Assembly (NCBI GenBank): GCA_034409565.1
Contig: DAOUMS010000013.1
Span: forward strand, 1 to 47,085
From: E44-bin89 sp034409565
GTDB lineage: Bacteria > Chloroflexota > Dehalococcoidia > Dehalococcoidales > RBG-16-60-22
Length of the DNA stretch: 47,085 nucleotides
Direction of reading: 5' to 3'
This document shows positions 1 to 7,661 of the stretch, piece by piece. The notes under the pieces were generated by a model, which was not told the DNA's origin, searched no databases, and was given only the letters and a program-made list of their open reading frames with translations. Positions within the stretch are counted from its first letter, which is position 1; each line of letters starts with the position of its first letter. The position numbers and the translations under genes are program-made.

Positions 1-120
1 CTCGACCACGCCCTGATTAACCTCCACCGCAGCGGCATCATCAGCGGTGATAGCCTCTTCGCCTGCTGCAACGACCGCGAAGAAGTGGCCAAGCTCATGG
101 GTAAAGCCACAGTGGAATAA
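1..120 (+). CDS. pilT: Type IV pilus twitching ATPase PilT, C-terminal end (5' truncated by window)
   Basis: The reading frame is open from the first base and encodes the last 39 residues of a protein ending in a taa stop. The stretch reading SGIISGDSLFACCNDREEVAKL matches the C-terminal helices of PilT-type retraction ATPases, where a 'G.I....A......EE...L' pattern is usual. PilT would power pilus retraction at the inner face of the membrane. The catalytic core lies outside the window, so the choice of PilT over another GspE-family ATPase rests on the tail alone and on the pilus genes that follow. A hairpin terminator sits 80 bases downstream, so this is probably the last gene of its transcript. 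Confidence 0.7.
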   Translation, partial: LDHALINLHRSGIISGDSLFACCNDREEVAKLMGKATVE

Positions 121-201
121 GCAAAGCAAAAAGTCTCAAGATGATATTAAAGCAACACTGACCAAAGGCCACTATATCGCTGGTGGCCTCCTCCTCACCT
201 T

Positions 202-236
202 GTCCCCTCCTAACTCTCCCGGGAGGGGACATTTTT
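202..236 (+). terminator. Rho-independent terminator after pilT
   Basis: A perfect 9-bp stem (GTCCCCTCC at 202-210 with GGAGGGGAC at 222-230) and an 11-base loop are followed by ATTTTT. It separates the pilT transcript from pilD. Confidence 0.7.
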
Positions 237-279
237 AAAATCTTGACGAGCGGAGGAAAAAAGCTCAAAATACGGCGAA

Positions 280-1089
280 ATGGACATCATACTGGTTATC
301 GTCCTGGCTGTGTTCGGCGCTGCCTTTGGCAGCTTCCTGAACGTGTGCATCGACCGCCTGCCGGTGGGTAAGTCGATACTTACCCCGCCTTCACACTGTG
401 ACTCCTGCCAGCACCGGCTGTCACCCGTCGACCTGGTGCCCCTGCTCAGCTACTTATGGCTGCGCCGTCGCTGCCGCTACTGCGGGGCGCCCATCCCCCA
501 GCGACCTTTCTGGGTGGAGCTGGGCACGGGTTTACTCTTTGCCCTGAGCTACTGGCATTTCGGATTGAGCGTTACCTTCGTTGTCATCGTCTTCTACGGC
601 AGCCTGTTTCTGGTCATCGGCGTCATTGACCTGGAACACCACCTCGTTCTGAACAAAATCTCCTATCCGGCGATGGCGCTGGCGCTGGTCATTGCCATAT
701 TCCAACCTCCGCCGGAGCTGATGACGCTGCATCTGGCCTGGCACTGGTCGGGAATTGTCAGTGCTTTGATGGGGGGTGCGATGGGGTTTCTATTTCTTTT
801 ACTCGCCTACGTTATAACCCTCGCCATCTACCGAACCGAGGCAATGGGGTTTGGTGATGTCAAGCTGGCGGGGCTGATTGGACTGGCCACCGGCCCGAGA
901 CTGGTGCTTCTGGCACTGACCCTGGGCGCAATACTCGGCGGGCTGGTGGGCATAATTCTTCTGCTGCTGAAGCTGAAAAAGCGGAAAGAGGCTCTCCCTT
1001 TCGGTTCCTTTCTGGCAATTTCCGCCATGCTCACCCTGCTCTGGGGTAACGATATCCTCAACTGGTATCTCGGCTTGCTCCGCTTTTAA
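280..1089 (+). CDS. pilD: Prepilin peptidase / N-methyltransferase (PilD family, peptidase A24)
   Basis: The 269-residue integral membrane protein would cleave the leader of type IV prepilins and methylate the new N-terminus. The N-terminal GSFLNVCIDRLP motif is present. It is followed by two zinc-type CxxC pairs (C40/C43 and C65/C68) that mark the methyltransferase half. The two catalytic aspartates of the A24 aspartyl peptidases can be placed at D117 (VIGVIDLEHH) and D193 (GFGDVKL). About seven or eight hydrophobic segments follow the cysteine domain. Its substrates are probably the two pilins at 9.7-10.7 kb, which carry the matching G/F cleavage site. A GGAGG sequence lies 24 bases upstream of the ATG, which is far. 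A TTGACG box at 243-248 would give a very short leader, so the mode of initiation is uncertain. Confidence 0.93.
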   Translation: MDIILVIVLAVFGAAFGSFLNVCIDRLPVGKSILTPPSHCDSCQHRLSPVDLVPLLSYLWLRRRCRYCGAPIPQRPFWVELGTGLLFALSYWHFGLSVTFVVIVFYGSLFLVIGVIDLEHHLVLNKISYPAMALALVIAIFQPPPELMTLHLAWHWSGIVSALMGGAMGFLFLLLAYVITLAIYRTEAMGFGDVKLAGLIGLATGPRLVLLALTLGAILGGLVGIILLLLKLKKRKEALPFGSFLAISAMLTLLWGNDILNWYLGLLRF

Positions 1090-1136
1090 TACCTGCCCTC
1101 ATAGCCACGGCCACCTTCGTTTTCTTCTCCATACTA

Positions 1137-1165
1137 TTGACAAATGGCGAATTCATTAGTACAAT
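1137..1165 (+). promoter_or_regulatory. Strong housekeeping sigma promoter for the winged-helix gene
   Basis: A consensus -35 TTGACA at 1137-1142 and a -10 TACAAT at 1160-1165 are separated by exactly 17 bases. Transcription would begin near 1172, about 26 bases before the GTG start at 1198. Confidence 0.75.
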
Positions 1166-1197
1166 AGTCCTACCCGATAAAGTAATGGAGGCTAGCG

Positions 1198-1479
1198 GTG
1201 AGGGTAAATCGGCGGCGTTCTGACATTGAAATTATTGCCGATATGCTCAAGGTAGGCGAGAATGGCGCGGGCAAGACCGAAATCATGTACAGCGCCAATA
1301 TGAGCTATCGCCAGATACAGAAGTATCTCGGTTACCTGGTGGCTAACGGCTATATTGACAAGATGAAGATGGGCAATCCCTCCGTGACCTACCAGGTAAC
1401 GGACAGTGGCCTGAAACTGCTGCAACTGATAAGCAATCTTCGGGAAATGCTCGGGCTGGATGAGGATTTCAGTGTCTGA
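1198..1479 (+). CDS. Small winged helix-turn-helix DNA-binding protein
   Basis: The 93-residue protein begins at a GTG preceded by ATGGAG. The sequence has the helix-helix-wing layout of small winged-helix regulators that are common in archaea and some Chloroflexota (PF14947-like). RRSDIEIIADML forms the first helix, MSYRQIQKYLGYLVANGYI is the helix-turn-helix, and VTYQVTDSGLKLLQLI is the wing and last helix. It has no sensor domain, so it is probably a dimeric regulator that responds to a partner or to DNA alone. It has its own strong promoter, is followed 85 bases later by a second small putative DNA-binding gene, and sits between pilus and GH3 genes. Its targets are unknown. Confidence 0.7.
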   Translation: MRVNRRRSDIEIIADMLKVGENGAGKTEIMYSANMSYRQIQKYLGYLVANGYIDKMKMGNPSVTYQVTDSGLKLLQLISNLREMLGLDEDFSV

Positions 1480-1564
1480 CCTTCGACAGGCACTCTGAAC
1501 AGCGACCTGGGGACAGCTGGCGCTTCAGGTCTTTTTTAAATATAGAAAATATAAGGAGGTGAGC

Positions 1565-1870
1565 GTGGCAGATAAAAGAATGTTAATCGTTGATGCTGAC
1601 ATCGCCAGAAAGATTGATGAGAACCGCGGCGACATGACCTACTCGGAATTCCTGGACTTCCTGCTCAATAGCCAGCTGAAAGAGCCAGCCGGCAACAATA
1701 ACTATGTTGATAAAGATGAATTCAACCATTTTACCACGGGCATGAAGGAACTGCTGCGCAACTTCCTGGAGTTTTTCCTCAGCTACGGGCTTGAACTGGG
1801 CAAACAGCCCCAGGACAAAACCTTTCAGGAGCTGAGCCAGAAGCTGCAATCATTAGGCAGTAAGAAATAA
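1565..1870 (+). CDS. Small hypothetical protein with ribbon-helix-helix-like N-terminus
   Basis: I choose the GTG at 1565 (101 residues) because a very strong AAGGAGGT lies seven bases upstream. The in-frame GTG at 1559 overlaps that ribosome site. Residues 5-35 (RMLIVDADIARKI...TYSEFLDFLL) follow the strand-helix-helix pattern of ribbon-helix-helix DNA-binding proteins. The C-terminal half is an amphipathic helix rich in Phe and Leu (MKELLRNFLEFFLSYGLELG) that could be a partner-binding or dimer segment. It is co-directional with the winged-helix gene and probably in the same transcript. No toxin-like gene is adjacent, so a simple antitoxin role is not supported. The function is not known. 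Confidence 0.55.
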   Translation: MADKRMLIVDADIARKIDENRGDMTYSEFLDFLLNSQLKEPAGNNNYVDKDEFNHFTTGMKELLRNFLEFFLSYGLELGKQPQDKTFQELSQKLQSLGSKK

Positions 1871-1942
1871 AAACCCCTAACCACCCCTCCCCACAACCTG
1901 ACTTATCATCCCCCACACAGTTCATTTCACAGCTAAAATAGA

Positions 1943-1962
1943 ACTATGTTCTAGAACACAGT
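1943..1962. promoter_or_regulatory. Palindromic operator candidate upstream of the GH3-like gene
   Basis: A perfect 12-bp palindrome TGTTCTAGAACA (1947-1958) is extended on both sides by ACT/AGT with one mismatched pair. A second 6-bp inverted repeat (2005-2018) lies just before the ribosome site of the next gene. This is the spacing expected of a repressor site in a promoter region. The protein that would bind is unknown. The winged-helix or ribbon-helix-helix proteins upstream are candidates by position only. Confidence 0.4.
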
Positions 1963-2028
1963 CACTTCCCAACCTAGCTTTGACGTGCCATAGTCAACTG
2001 AGAGCCAAGCTGGCTTGGGAGGTAACTT

Positions 2029-3696
2029 GTGCTGAAAGCGGTCGAGCTTTTACAGCAGGGCAGGAATGAAGAGCTCTGGCAGATGTGCTGTGGCTATCTC
2101 AGGCTTCCCCTGGAGCAGTTTATGGCCATACAGAAGAGGCTGCTCCTGGAACAGATAAAACTGCTCAACGGGTGCACACTGGGCAGAAAAATCATGCGCA
2201 AAACCAGACCGGAGACGGTAGAGGAATTCCGCGAGCTGGTGCCCCTGACCACCTACGCCGACTACTGCCCCGAACTCAGTGATAAAAGAGAAGCCCCGTT
2301 ACCGGCCGACCCGGCCTTCTGGGTGCATACTTCGGGACGCTCCGGCGATTATCCGTGCAAGTGGGTCCCGATGACGCGGTCGTTTGCCGAGGAGCTGAGC
2401 ACCATCATGTACGGCGTGGGCATGCTCTCCAGTTGCCGGGAATGGGGAGACACCTCCCGGATAAACAGCCACCCCAATATCGTCTACACCGTAGCGCCCC
2501 GACCCTACATTTCCGGAGCTATGGCGGATATACTCGGCATGCAGTCGCCGATTCACTACCTGCCGCCGCTGGAAAAAGCCGAGGAGCTTGCCTTTGAAGA
2601 CAGGATAAAGCTCGGCTTCAGCCAGGCCCTGTCCGAGGGCATTGACTTCTTTTTTGGAATTTCCATGGTGCTGGTGGTGGTGGGCAACAAGTTCAGTCAG
2701 TCAACCGATAAAGTTGATATCCGCCCCCTGCTCGCCCACCCCAGGGCATTGCTGCGCCTGGCGAAAGGCATGACCAGGAGCAGGCTGGCGCGGCGGCCAA
2801 TGCTGCCCAGGGACATCTGGTCGGTGAAAGGCATCCTGAGCAGCGGCCTTGACAGTGCCGTCTACCGCGATAAGATAAAGGCGCTCTGGGGGAAATACCC
2901 ACTGGACCTCTACACCGGCACCGAAGGCGGCATCATCGCCACCCAGACCTGGGACTATGAGGGCATGACCTTCGTTCCCAGTCTCAACTTCCTCGAGTTC
3001 ATCCCGGAAAAGGAACATTTCAAATCGCGCTTTGACCCCGAATATCAGCCAAAGACGGTTCTGCTTGACGAAGTGGAGCCCGGCGAGAACTACGAAATGG
3101 TAATCACCAACTTCCACGGTGGGGCACTGGCCAGGTACCGCCCGGGGGATATGATTCGCATCACCGCGCGGCGCAATGAGAAGCTGGGCATTGACATTCC
3201 GCAGATGGCGTTCGAGCGGCGCGCCGATGATCTGCTTGATTTCGTCTTTGTCCGGCTGACGGAAAAGACCATCTGGCAGGCGATTGAGAATACGGGCATC
3301 GCCTATGAAGACTGGGTCGCCTTTAAGAAAGAGGGACAGCCAGTGCTCAGTCTTTACCTTGAACTGAAAAACGGCTATCAGAACCGCGGAACAGAAATTG
3401 CAGCCGCCATACGGGAACAGATTCTCGCCTCGGACAGCCAGTATAAAGACACCGCCATGCTGTACCGGCATGACTTCGCGGACATGATTGACTTCAAGGT
3501 CGAGGTGAATGTGCTTCCGCCCGGGGCTTTCGCCCATTTTACCGAGCAACGTCGGGCGGAAGGGGCCGACCTGGCACACCTGAAGCCACCGCACATAAAC
3601 CCATCCCAGCGCGTGCTCGCCCTCCTGACGGAGAAACCAGCAGAGGTGGTCAGGGTCAGCGCCGAAGCCACGAGTGGGGCAGCCGCCGTCCGCTAG
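2029..3696 (+). CDS. GH3-family acyl-adenylate amino acid synthetase-like protein
   Basis: The 555-residue protein matches the GH3 superfamily, known from plant auxin-responsive enzymes that adenylate a carboxylic acid and join it to an amino acid. The N-terminal helices (LLEQIKLLNGCTLGRKIMRKTRPETVEEF...VPLTTYADY) precede the P-loop-like ATP motif HTSGRSGDYPCKWVPMT near residues 100-117. The second nucleotide motif YTGTEGG lies near residue 297 and the ARYRPGDMIRI segment near residue 370. The C-terminal acceptor domain is complete. The GTG start has GGGAGGT about five bases upstream. Bacterial members are poorly characterised, so the acid and amino acid used here cannot be told from sequence. 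It appears monocistronic, with palindromes in its upstream region. Confidence 0.8.
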   Translation: MLKAVELLQQGRNEELWQMCCGYLRLPLEQFMAIQKRLLLEQIKLLNGCTLGRKIMRKTRPETVEEFRELVPLTTYADYCPELSDKREAPLPADPAFWVHTSGRSGDYPCKWVPMTRSFAEELSTIMYGVGMLSSCREWGDTSRINSHPNIVYTVAPRPYISGAMADILGMQSPIHYLPPLEKAEELAFEDRIKLGFSQALSEGIDFFFGISMVLVVVGNKFSQSTDKVDIRPLLAHPRALLRLAKGMTRSRLARRPMLPRDIWSVKGILSSGLDSAVYRDKIKALWGKYPLDLYTGTEGGIIATQTWDYEGMTFVPSLNFLEFIPEKEHFKSRFDPEYQPKTVLLDEVEPGENYEMVITNFHGGALARYRPGDMIRITARRNEKLGIDIPQMAFERRADDLLDFVFVRLTEKTIWQAIENTGIAYEDWVAFKKEGQPVLSLYLELKNGYQNRGTEIAAAIREQILASDSQYKDTAMLYRHDFADMIDFKVEVNVLPPGAFAHFTEQRRAEGADLAHLKPPHINPSQRVLALLTEKPAEVVRVSAEATSGAAAVR

Positions 3697-3739
3697 TACT
3701 TTAGTCCACCTCACTTTGGTCAACCGACCTTAGTTTTGC

Positions 3740-3774
3740 TTGACAGCCTTCCTAATTGAGGTAATAATTACCTC
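3740..3774 (+). promoter_or_regulatory. Promoter with a perfect palindrome over the -10, next to the cyclic-di-GMP gene start
   Basis: TTGACA at 3740-3745 is followed after 16 bases by TAATAA (3762-3767). The -10 lies inside the perfect palindrome GAGGTAATAATTACCTC (3758-3774). Transcription would start around 3774, only about four bases before the ATG at 3778, so the mRNA could be almost leaderless. A dimeric regulator on the palindrome would block RNA polymerase directly. Confidence 0.55.
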
Positions 3775-3777
3775 GTA

Positions 3778-6700
3778 ATGAATGTCTATGCTTTAATCCC
3801 TTTAGCGGCGACAATTGCCTATATTCCGCTACTTATTACCACCATTGGCAGCCGTCCCTGGCAGAAACGACACAAATTATTCATTTTATTTCTGCTCTCG
3901 GCAATGGTATGGAGCATCACAGATATCTTTTTACGCAGCAACTTATTCCCCCAATATAACAGCTTCCTGCTGCAAGCCATTGTCATCACATACACCTGGA
4001 TGGCGGTGCAATTTTACTGCTTTGCTTCTTCATTCTTTCCCCAGGGTACAGGGCGATGGCTGCCCCTGGTCTACGCAACTATGGCATTGGTCATCGTTCT
4101 GGTGTTAGTGGGGTATGTCGCCGAGGGGGTTACGATTATCAACGGTGACAAGCTCCATCTTGATTACGGGAGAGGCACCGTCTTTTTAGCGATACCCATG
4201 CTGGCACTGGCCGCCAGAATGACCTATGTTTTCGGCAGAATGCTGAGGATTCTGGACAACCCGGTGCTCCGCAACCAAATCTTCTCCCTGCTGCTCGGTC
4301 TAATCATTATACTTATCTCTATTTCGGTCGCTTTCCTCCCCTGGGGAAGGGAGTTTGCCGTATCTCATTTTGGCAGCATTATCGTGGCCGTCATCTTCAG
4401 CTACGCTGTTATCAGGCATCAATTGATTGACATCAGAATCGTATTGCGGCGTGGCCTGGGATGGTTAAGTCTGGGAATCATCGGCGTTGTCTGCTACGCG
4501 CTTTTGTTCGTCATCCTTAATGGCGTGCTGGGCCTGGAGTTTGACCTAGGTACCATTATACTGGCTACAGCACTGGCTATTATCGTCGCCATATTTATAT
4601 ACCGGCTGCGCAACCTGCTTTTTGTCACCCTGGGAAAGGCCCTGCAGGGCCAGAGCTACGATTACCGCAAGAGGTTATCTGAGTTTGCCGGTAAAATACA
4701 CAATGTCTTCAGCCTCAAAGAACAGGGCGGTGAAGTCCTTTCGCTGGTCACCAAAGCGGTTGGCTGCCCGCGGGCCCGCCTCCTCTTCCTGGAAGTCGGC
4801 GGGGAGGATTTTACCACCCAGTTTGTTGAGTCAAAGGGAAAAGACAATTCTCTTTACCAGTTCCGTTTAAGCGGGAAGAGTCCGATAGTCGAATATCTGC
4901 AGCGGGAACGCAAGCTGCTGACCAGAGAGAGCCTGGCCATTCTGCCCGAGTTCCGCGGTCTGTGGGAAGAGGAAAAGGGGGAAATCAGTTCGCATGAAAT
5001 AGAGCTCTTCATGCCGCTGATAAGCCGCGAACGGCTTATCGGCATCCTGGTGCTGGATAAAAAAGAATCCGGCCGCTACTCTCTGGAAGACCTACGGCTG
5101 CTTGAGGAGGTTACCAAGCAGGTTGCGGTCAGCATGGAAAAGGAATACCTCCGCGAGCGGCTCAGGGAACGAGAAGAGGAACTATCGGTGATAAACCGCT
5201 GCAGCGCCATCATCACCTCAAGTCTCGATATTCAAGAAAACTATGACCGCTTTATTAACGAACTGAAAAAAGTGGTTGATATTAACTGGTCATCTATTGT
5301 TCTCATCGAGGATAGCCACCTGAACTTTCTGGCCCTTTACTCCGAGATAGGCTCGGCCTGGAAAATAGGTGAGCAAATTCCCCTCCGGGGCACGGGAACG
5401 GAATGGGTAGCCCTCAATAAAAAACCCTTGCTGGAACCTGACCTTGCCGAGAGCGGGCAATTTATCACCGCCAAATACCATTACCGCCAGGGAGTGCGCA
5501 CCATTACCTACTTGCCACTCACTGCCAAAGGGGTAGTCATCGGCAGTTTCGTCGTCGCCAGCTGCAACCCGAATGCCTACTCGCAGAGGCATGTGACGCT
5601 TCTCGAGCAACTCGCCACCCAGATTGGCATGTCCATTGAAAATTCGCGCCTGTATGCTGCCGCCGAAGAGAAAGCCCGGATTGATGAACTAACCGAGTTG
5701 CTTAACCGCCGCTCTCTGGATGAACTGATGACGGCGGAGATTAACCGACACTCACGCTACGGTGGTGTCTTCTCGCTGATTATCCTTGACCTTGATGGCT
5801 TTAAAGCCTTTAATGATAACTACGGGCACCTGGCCGGCGATAAACTGCTAAAGGAAATTGGCGGCGTCCTGAAGGCTACCGTGCGGAGCACTGACCAGGC
5901 CTTTCGTTACGGTGGTGATGAATTTGCCGTTCTTTTACCCAATACCTCCATTGATGCCGCCACCCAGGTGGCGAACCGTATCCGCCGCAAAGTTGCTGCC
6001 AGGGCAAAGGCGGGACACATTGCCGTATCCGCCAGCCTTGGCCTGGCAAACTGGCCGGCAGACGGCGTGGCCGCCATTGAAATAGTGGCGGCGGCTGATA
6101 CCGCGCTTTACCGCGCCAAGCGTGAAGGCGGTAACCGCAGCTACTGTGCATCGGGAACTTTGCTGGAACCGGATGATACTCAGCTCGACATCTCAGAAAG
6201 GCAGGACGGTGACACGCTGAGCGCTATATTCGCCCTGGCGGAGACTGTTGATGCCAAAGAACATTACACCGACAGCCACTGGAAAAAAGTGAAGGAGTAT
6301 GCCATCCTTCTGGCCACAACTGCCGAGCTGGACCCGGATGAAATTAACAACCTCGAAACCAGCGCCTTGCTGCATGACATTGGTAAAATCAGCATCAGTG
6401 AAAAGGTATTGAACAAACGGGCCCCGCTGACCACCAGCGAGTGGGAGGTAATTAGAACACACCCTCAGGTAGGAGTAAACATCGCCAGCCGTGCCCCGGA
6501 ACTGGCCCCATGCCTGCCCGGTATCCTGCACCATCACGAGAGATATGACGGAACCGGCTATCCCATCGGCCTGAAAGGTGAAGAGATACCCCTAGAAGCC
6601 CGTATCTTGGCGATAGCGGACGCTTTTGCCGCCATGACCACGGTGCGGAGTTACTCCGATGCCCTATCCATTGAGGAGGCACTTGAGGAATTGCAACGAA

Positions 6701-6831
6701 ATGCTGGTACCCAGTTTGACCCGGATCTGGTGCAAATTTTCCATGATGCCATCCAGAGCACCAGGGGAACACCGGTGGGTACGGAAAGCAAAGAAGCGGC
6801 CTCACCCGAGGCTGGTTCAGCGGATAATTAA
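3778..6831 (+). CDS. Membrane GAF-GGDEF-HD-GYP cyclic-di-GMP turnover protein
   Basis: The 1017-residue protein combines synthesis and breakdown modules for cyclic-di-GMP. Residues 1 to about 290 contain around eight hydrophobic segments like the 7TM N-terminus of histidine kinases. Two GAF-like domains follow (about 310-470 and 480-640). The diguanylate cyclase domain has an intact GGDEF at 712-716 and, nine residues before it, an RxxD (RSTD) with the usual inhibitory-site spacing. The phosphodiesterase domain has HD at 866-867 (HDIGKI) and HHERYDGTGYP from residue 918, the full HD-GYP signature. Both activities therefore look intact and product-inhibited. In this pilus neighbourhood it probably tunes surface attachment or motility. 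A NarL-type regulator follows 23 bases downstream. Confidence 0.9.
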   Translation: MNVYALIPLAATIAYIPLLITTIGSRPWQKRHKLFILFLLSAMVWSITDIFLRSNLFPQYNSFLLQAIVITYTWMAVQFYCFASSFFPQGTGRWLPLVYATMALVIVLVLVGYVAEGVTIINGDKLHLDYGRGTVFLAIPMLALAARMTYVFGRMLRILDNPVLRNQIFSLLLGLIIILISISVAFLPWGREFAVSHFGSIIVAVIFSYAVIRHQLIDIRIVLRRGLGWLSLGIIGVVCYALLFVILNGVLGLEFDLGTIILATALAIIVAIFIYRLRNLLFVTLGKALQGQSYDYRKRLSEFAGKIHNVFSLKEQGGEVLSLVTKAVGCPRARLLFLEVGGEDFTTQFVESKGKDNSLYQFRLSGKSPIVEYLQRERKLLTRESLAILPEFRGLWEEEKGEISSHEIELFMPLISRERLIGILVLDKKESGRYSLEDLRLLEEVTKQVAVSMEKEYLRERLREREEELSVINRCSAIITSSLDIQENYDRFINELKKVVDINWSSIVLIEDSHLNFLALYSEIGSAWKIGEQIPLRGTGTEWVALNKKPLLEPDLAESGQFITAKYHYRQGVRTITYLPLTAKGVVIGSFVVASCNPNAYSQRHVTLLEQLATQIGMSIENSRLYAAAEEKARIDELTELLNRRSLDELMTAEINRHSRYGGVFSLIILDLDGFKAFNDNYGHLAGDKLLKEIGGVLKATVRSTDQAFRYGGDEFAVLLPNTSIDAATQVANRIRRKVAARAKAGHIAVSASLGLANWPADGVAAIEIVAAADTALYRAKREGGNRSYCASGTLLEPDDTQLDISERQDGDTLSAIFALAETVDAKEHYTDSHWKKVKEYAILLATTAELDPDEINNLETSALLHDIGKISISEKVLNKRAPLTTSEWEVIRTHPQVGVNIASRAPELAPCLPGILHHHERYDGTGYPIGLKGEEIPLEARILAIADAFAAMTTVRSYSDALSIEEALEELQRNAGTQFDPDLVQIFHDAIQSTRGTPVGTESKEAASPEAGSADN

Positions 6832-6854
6832 TTGCTAAAATAAGGTGGCTAACA

Positions 6855-7529
6855 ATGAACAAAATACAGGTTATCATCATCAGTCAGCAGGTGCTTTTCC
6901 GCCAGGGAATAGAACACTCCCTTTCCAGAGTGCGTGACATCAACATTTCCGCCACAGCCGAGGTTTCAGATGAAGTGCTCTCCATAATTGACAACCTACC
7001 GCCCGATGTCGCTCTGCTGGATATCGATACCCCTACGGATACCGGCATGAAGCTGGCGCGCAGAATAAAACAGCGCCTGCCAACCATCGGCGTGGCGGTG
7101 CTTACGTCCAGCCCGGATGACGCCCAGCTCTTCCAGGCGCTAAAAGCTCAGGCGGTTGCCTATCTAAGCAAAGAGGTCACCGCCAGTGAGCTGGTCAATA
7201 CCATAAGGCGCGTTTCCCGCGGTGAGCACCCTATCAACGAAAGCCTGACCACCCGCCCCAAGCTGGCCGAGCAGGTACTGCACCAGTTCCAGGAACTGTC
7301 GCTGCGCAGCGAAGCGGAACCGTTCATTGCCCCGCTTACGCCAAGAGAGATGGAAATTCTGCAATACATAGCTCAGGGCTATCTGAACAAGCAGATTGCC
7401 GCCGAACTGGATATCAGCGAACAGACAATCAAAAATCATGTTACCTCCATTTTACGCAAGCTGAACGCAAACGCCCGTACGGAGGCGGTCGTCGTTGCCA
7501 TCAAACAGGGGTTGATTTCCCTCGGCTGA
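6855..7529 (+). CDS. NarL/LuxR-type response regulator with degenerate acidic pocket
   Basis: The 224-residue protein has an N-terminal receiver fold and a C-terminal LuxR-type helix-turn-helix (LTPREMEILQYIAQGYLNKQIAAEL...). The phospho-acceptor D56, T84 and K106 are present. The paired acidic residues that bind magnesium, normally DD at the end of strand 1, are replaced by S10-Q11 (IIISQQVLFRQG). Phosphorylation is therefore probably weak or absent, and the protein may act constitutively or bind another ligand. It follows the cyclic-di-GMP gene by 23 bases and is probably co-transcribed with it. The second regulator at 8833, in contrast, is canonical. Confidence 0.85.
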   Translation: MNKIQVIIISQQVLFRQGIEHSLSRVRDINISATAEVSDEVLSIIDNLPPDVALLDIDTPTDTGMKLARRIKQRLPTIGVAVLTSSPDDAQLFQALKAQAVAYLSKEVTASELVNTIRRVSRGEHPINESLTTRPKLAEQVLHQFQELSLRSEAEPFIAPLTPREMEILQYIAQGYLNKQIAAELDISEQTIKNHVTSILRKLNANARTEAVVVAIKQGLISLG

Positions 7530-7599
7530 TGCGTACCCTGACCTGCTTCGGGCGGCAACACTTGTCATCTCTTTATAATGTAATTATTTATGTCTAGTC

Positions 7600-7628
7600 T
7601 TGACATTGAACACACTGCGAATTACCAT
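7600..7628 (+). promoter_or_regulatory. Possible promoter for the kinase-regulator pair
   Basis: A perfect TTGACA at 7600-7605 is followed after 17 bases by TACCAT, a weak -10. The start of transcription would be near 7635, about 27 bases before the kinase start. Confidence 0.4.
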
Positions 7629-7661
7629 TTAAACAAAGTAATAGAGGAATGAGACTCTAAG

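Noticed and set aside
2701..3723. Long minus-strand open frame of 340 codons opposite the GH3-like gene
   Set aside because: It lies in the third-position shadow of a clear GH3 protein, has no ribosome site and no recognisable domain.
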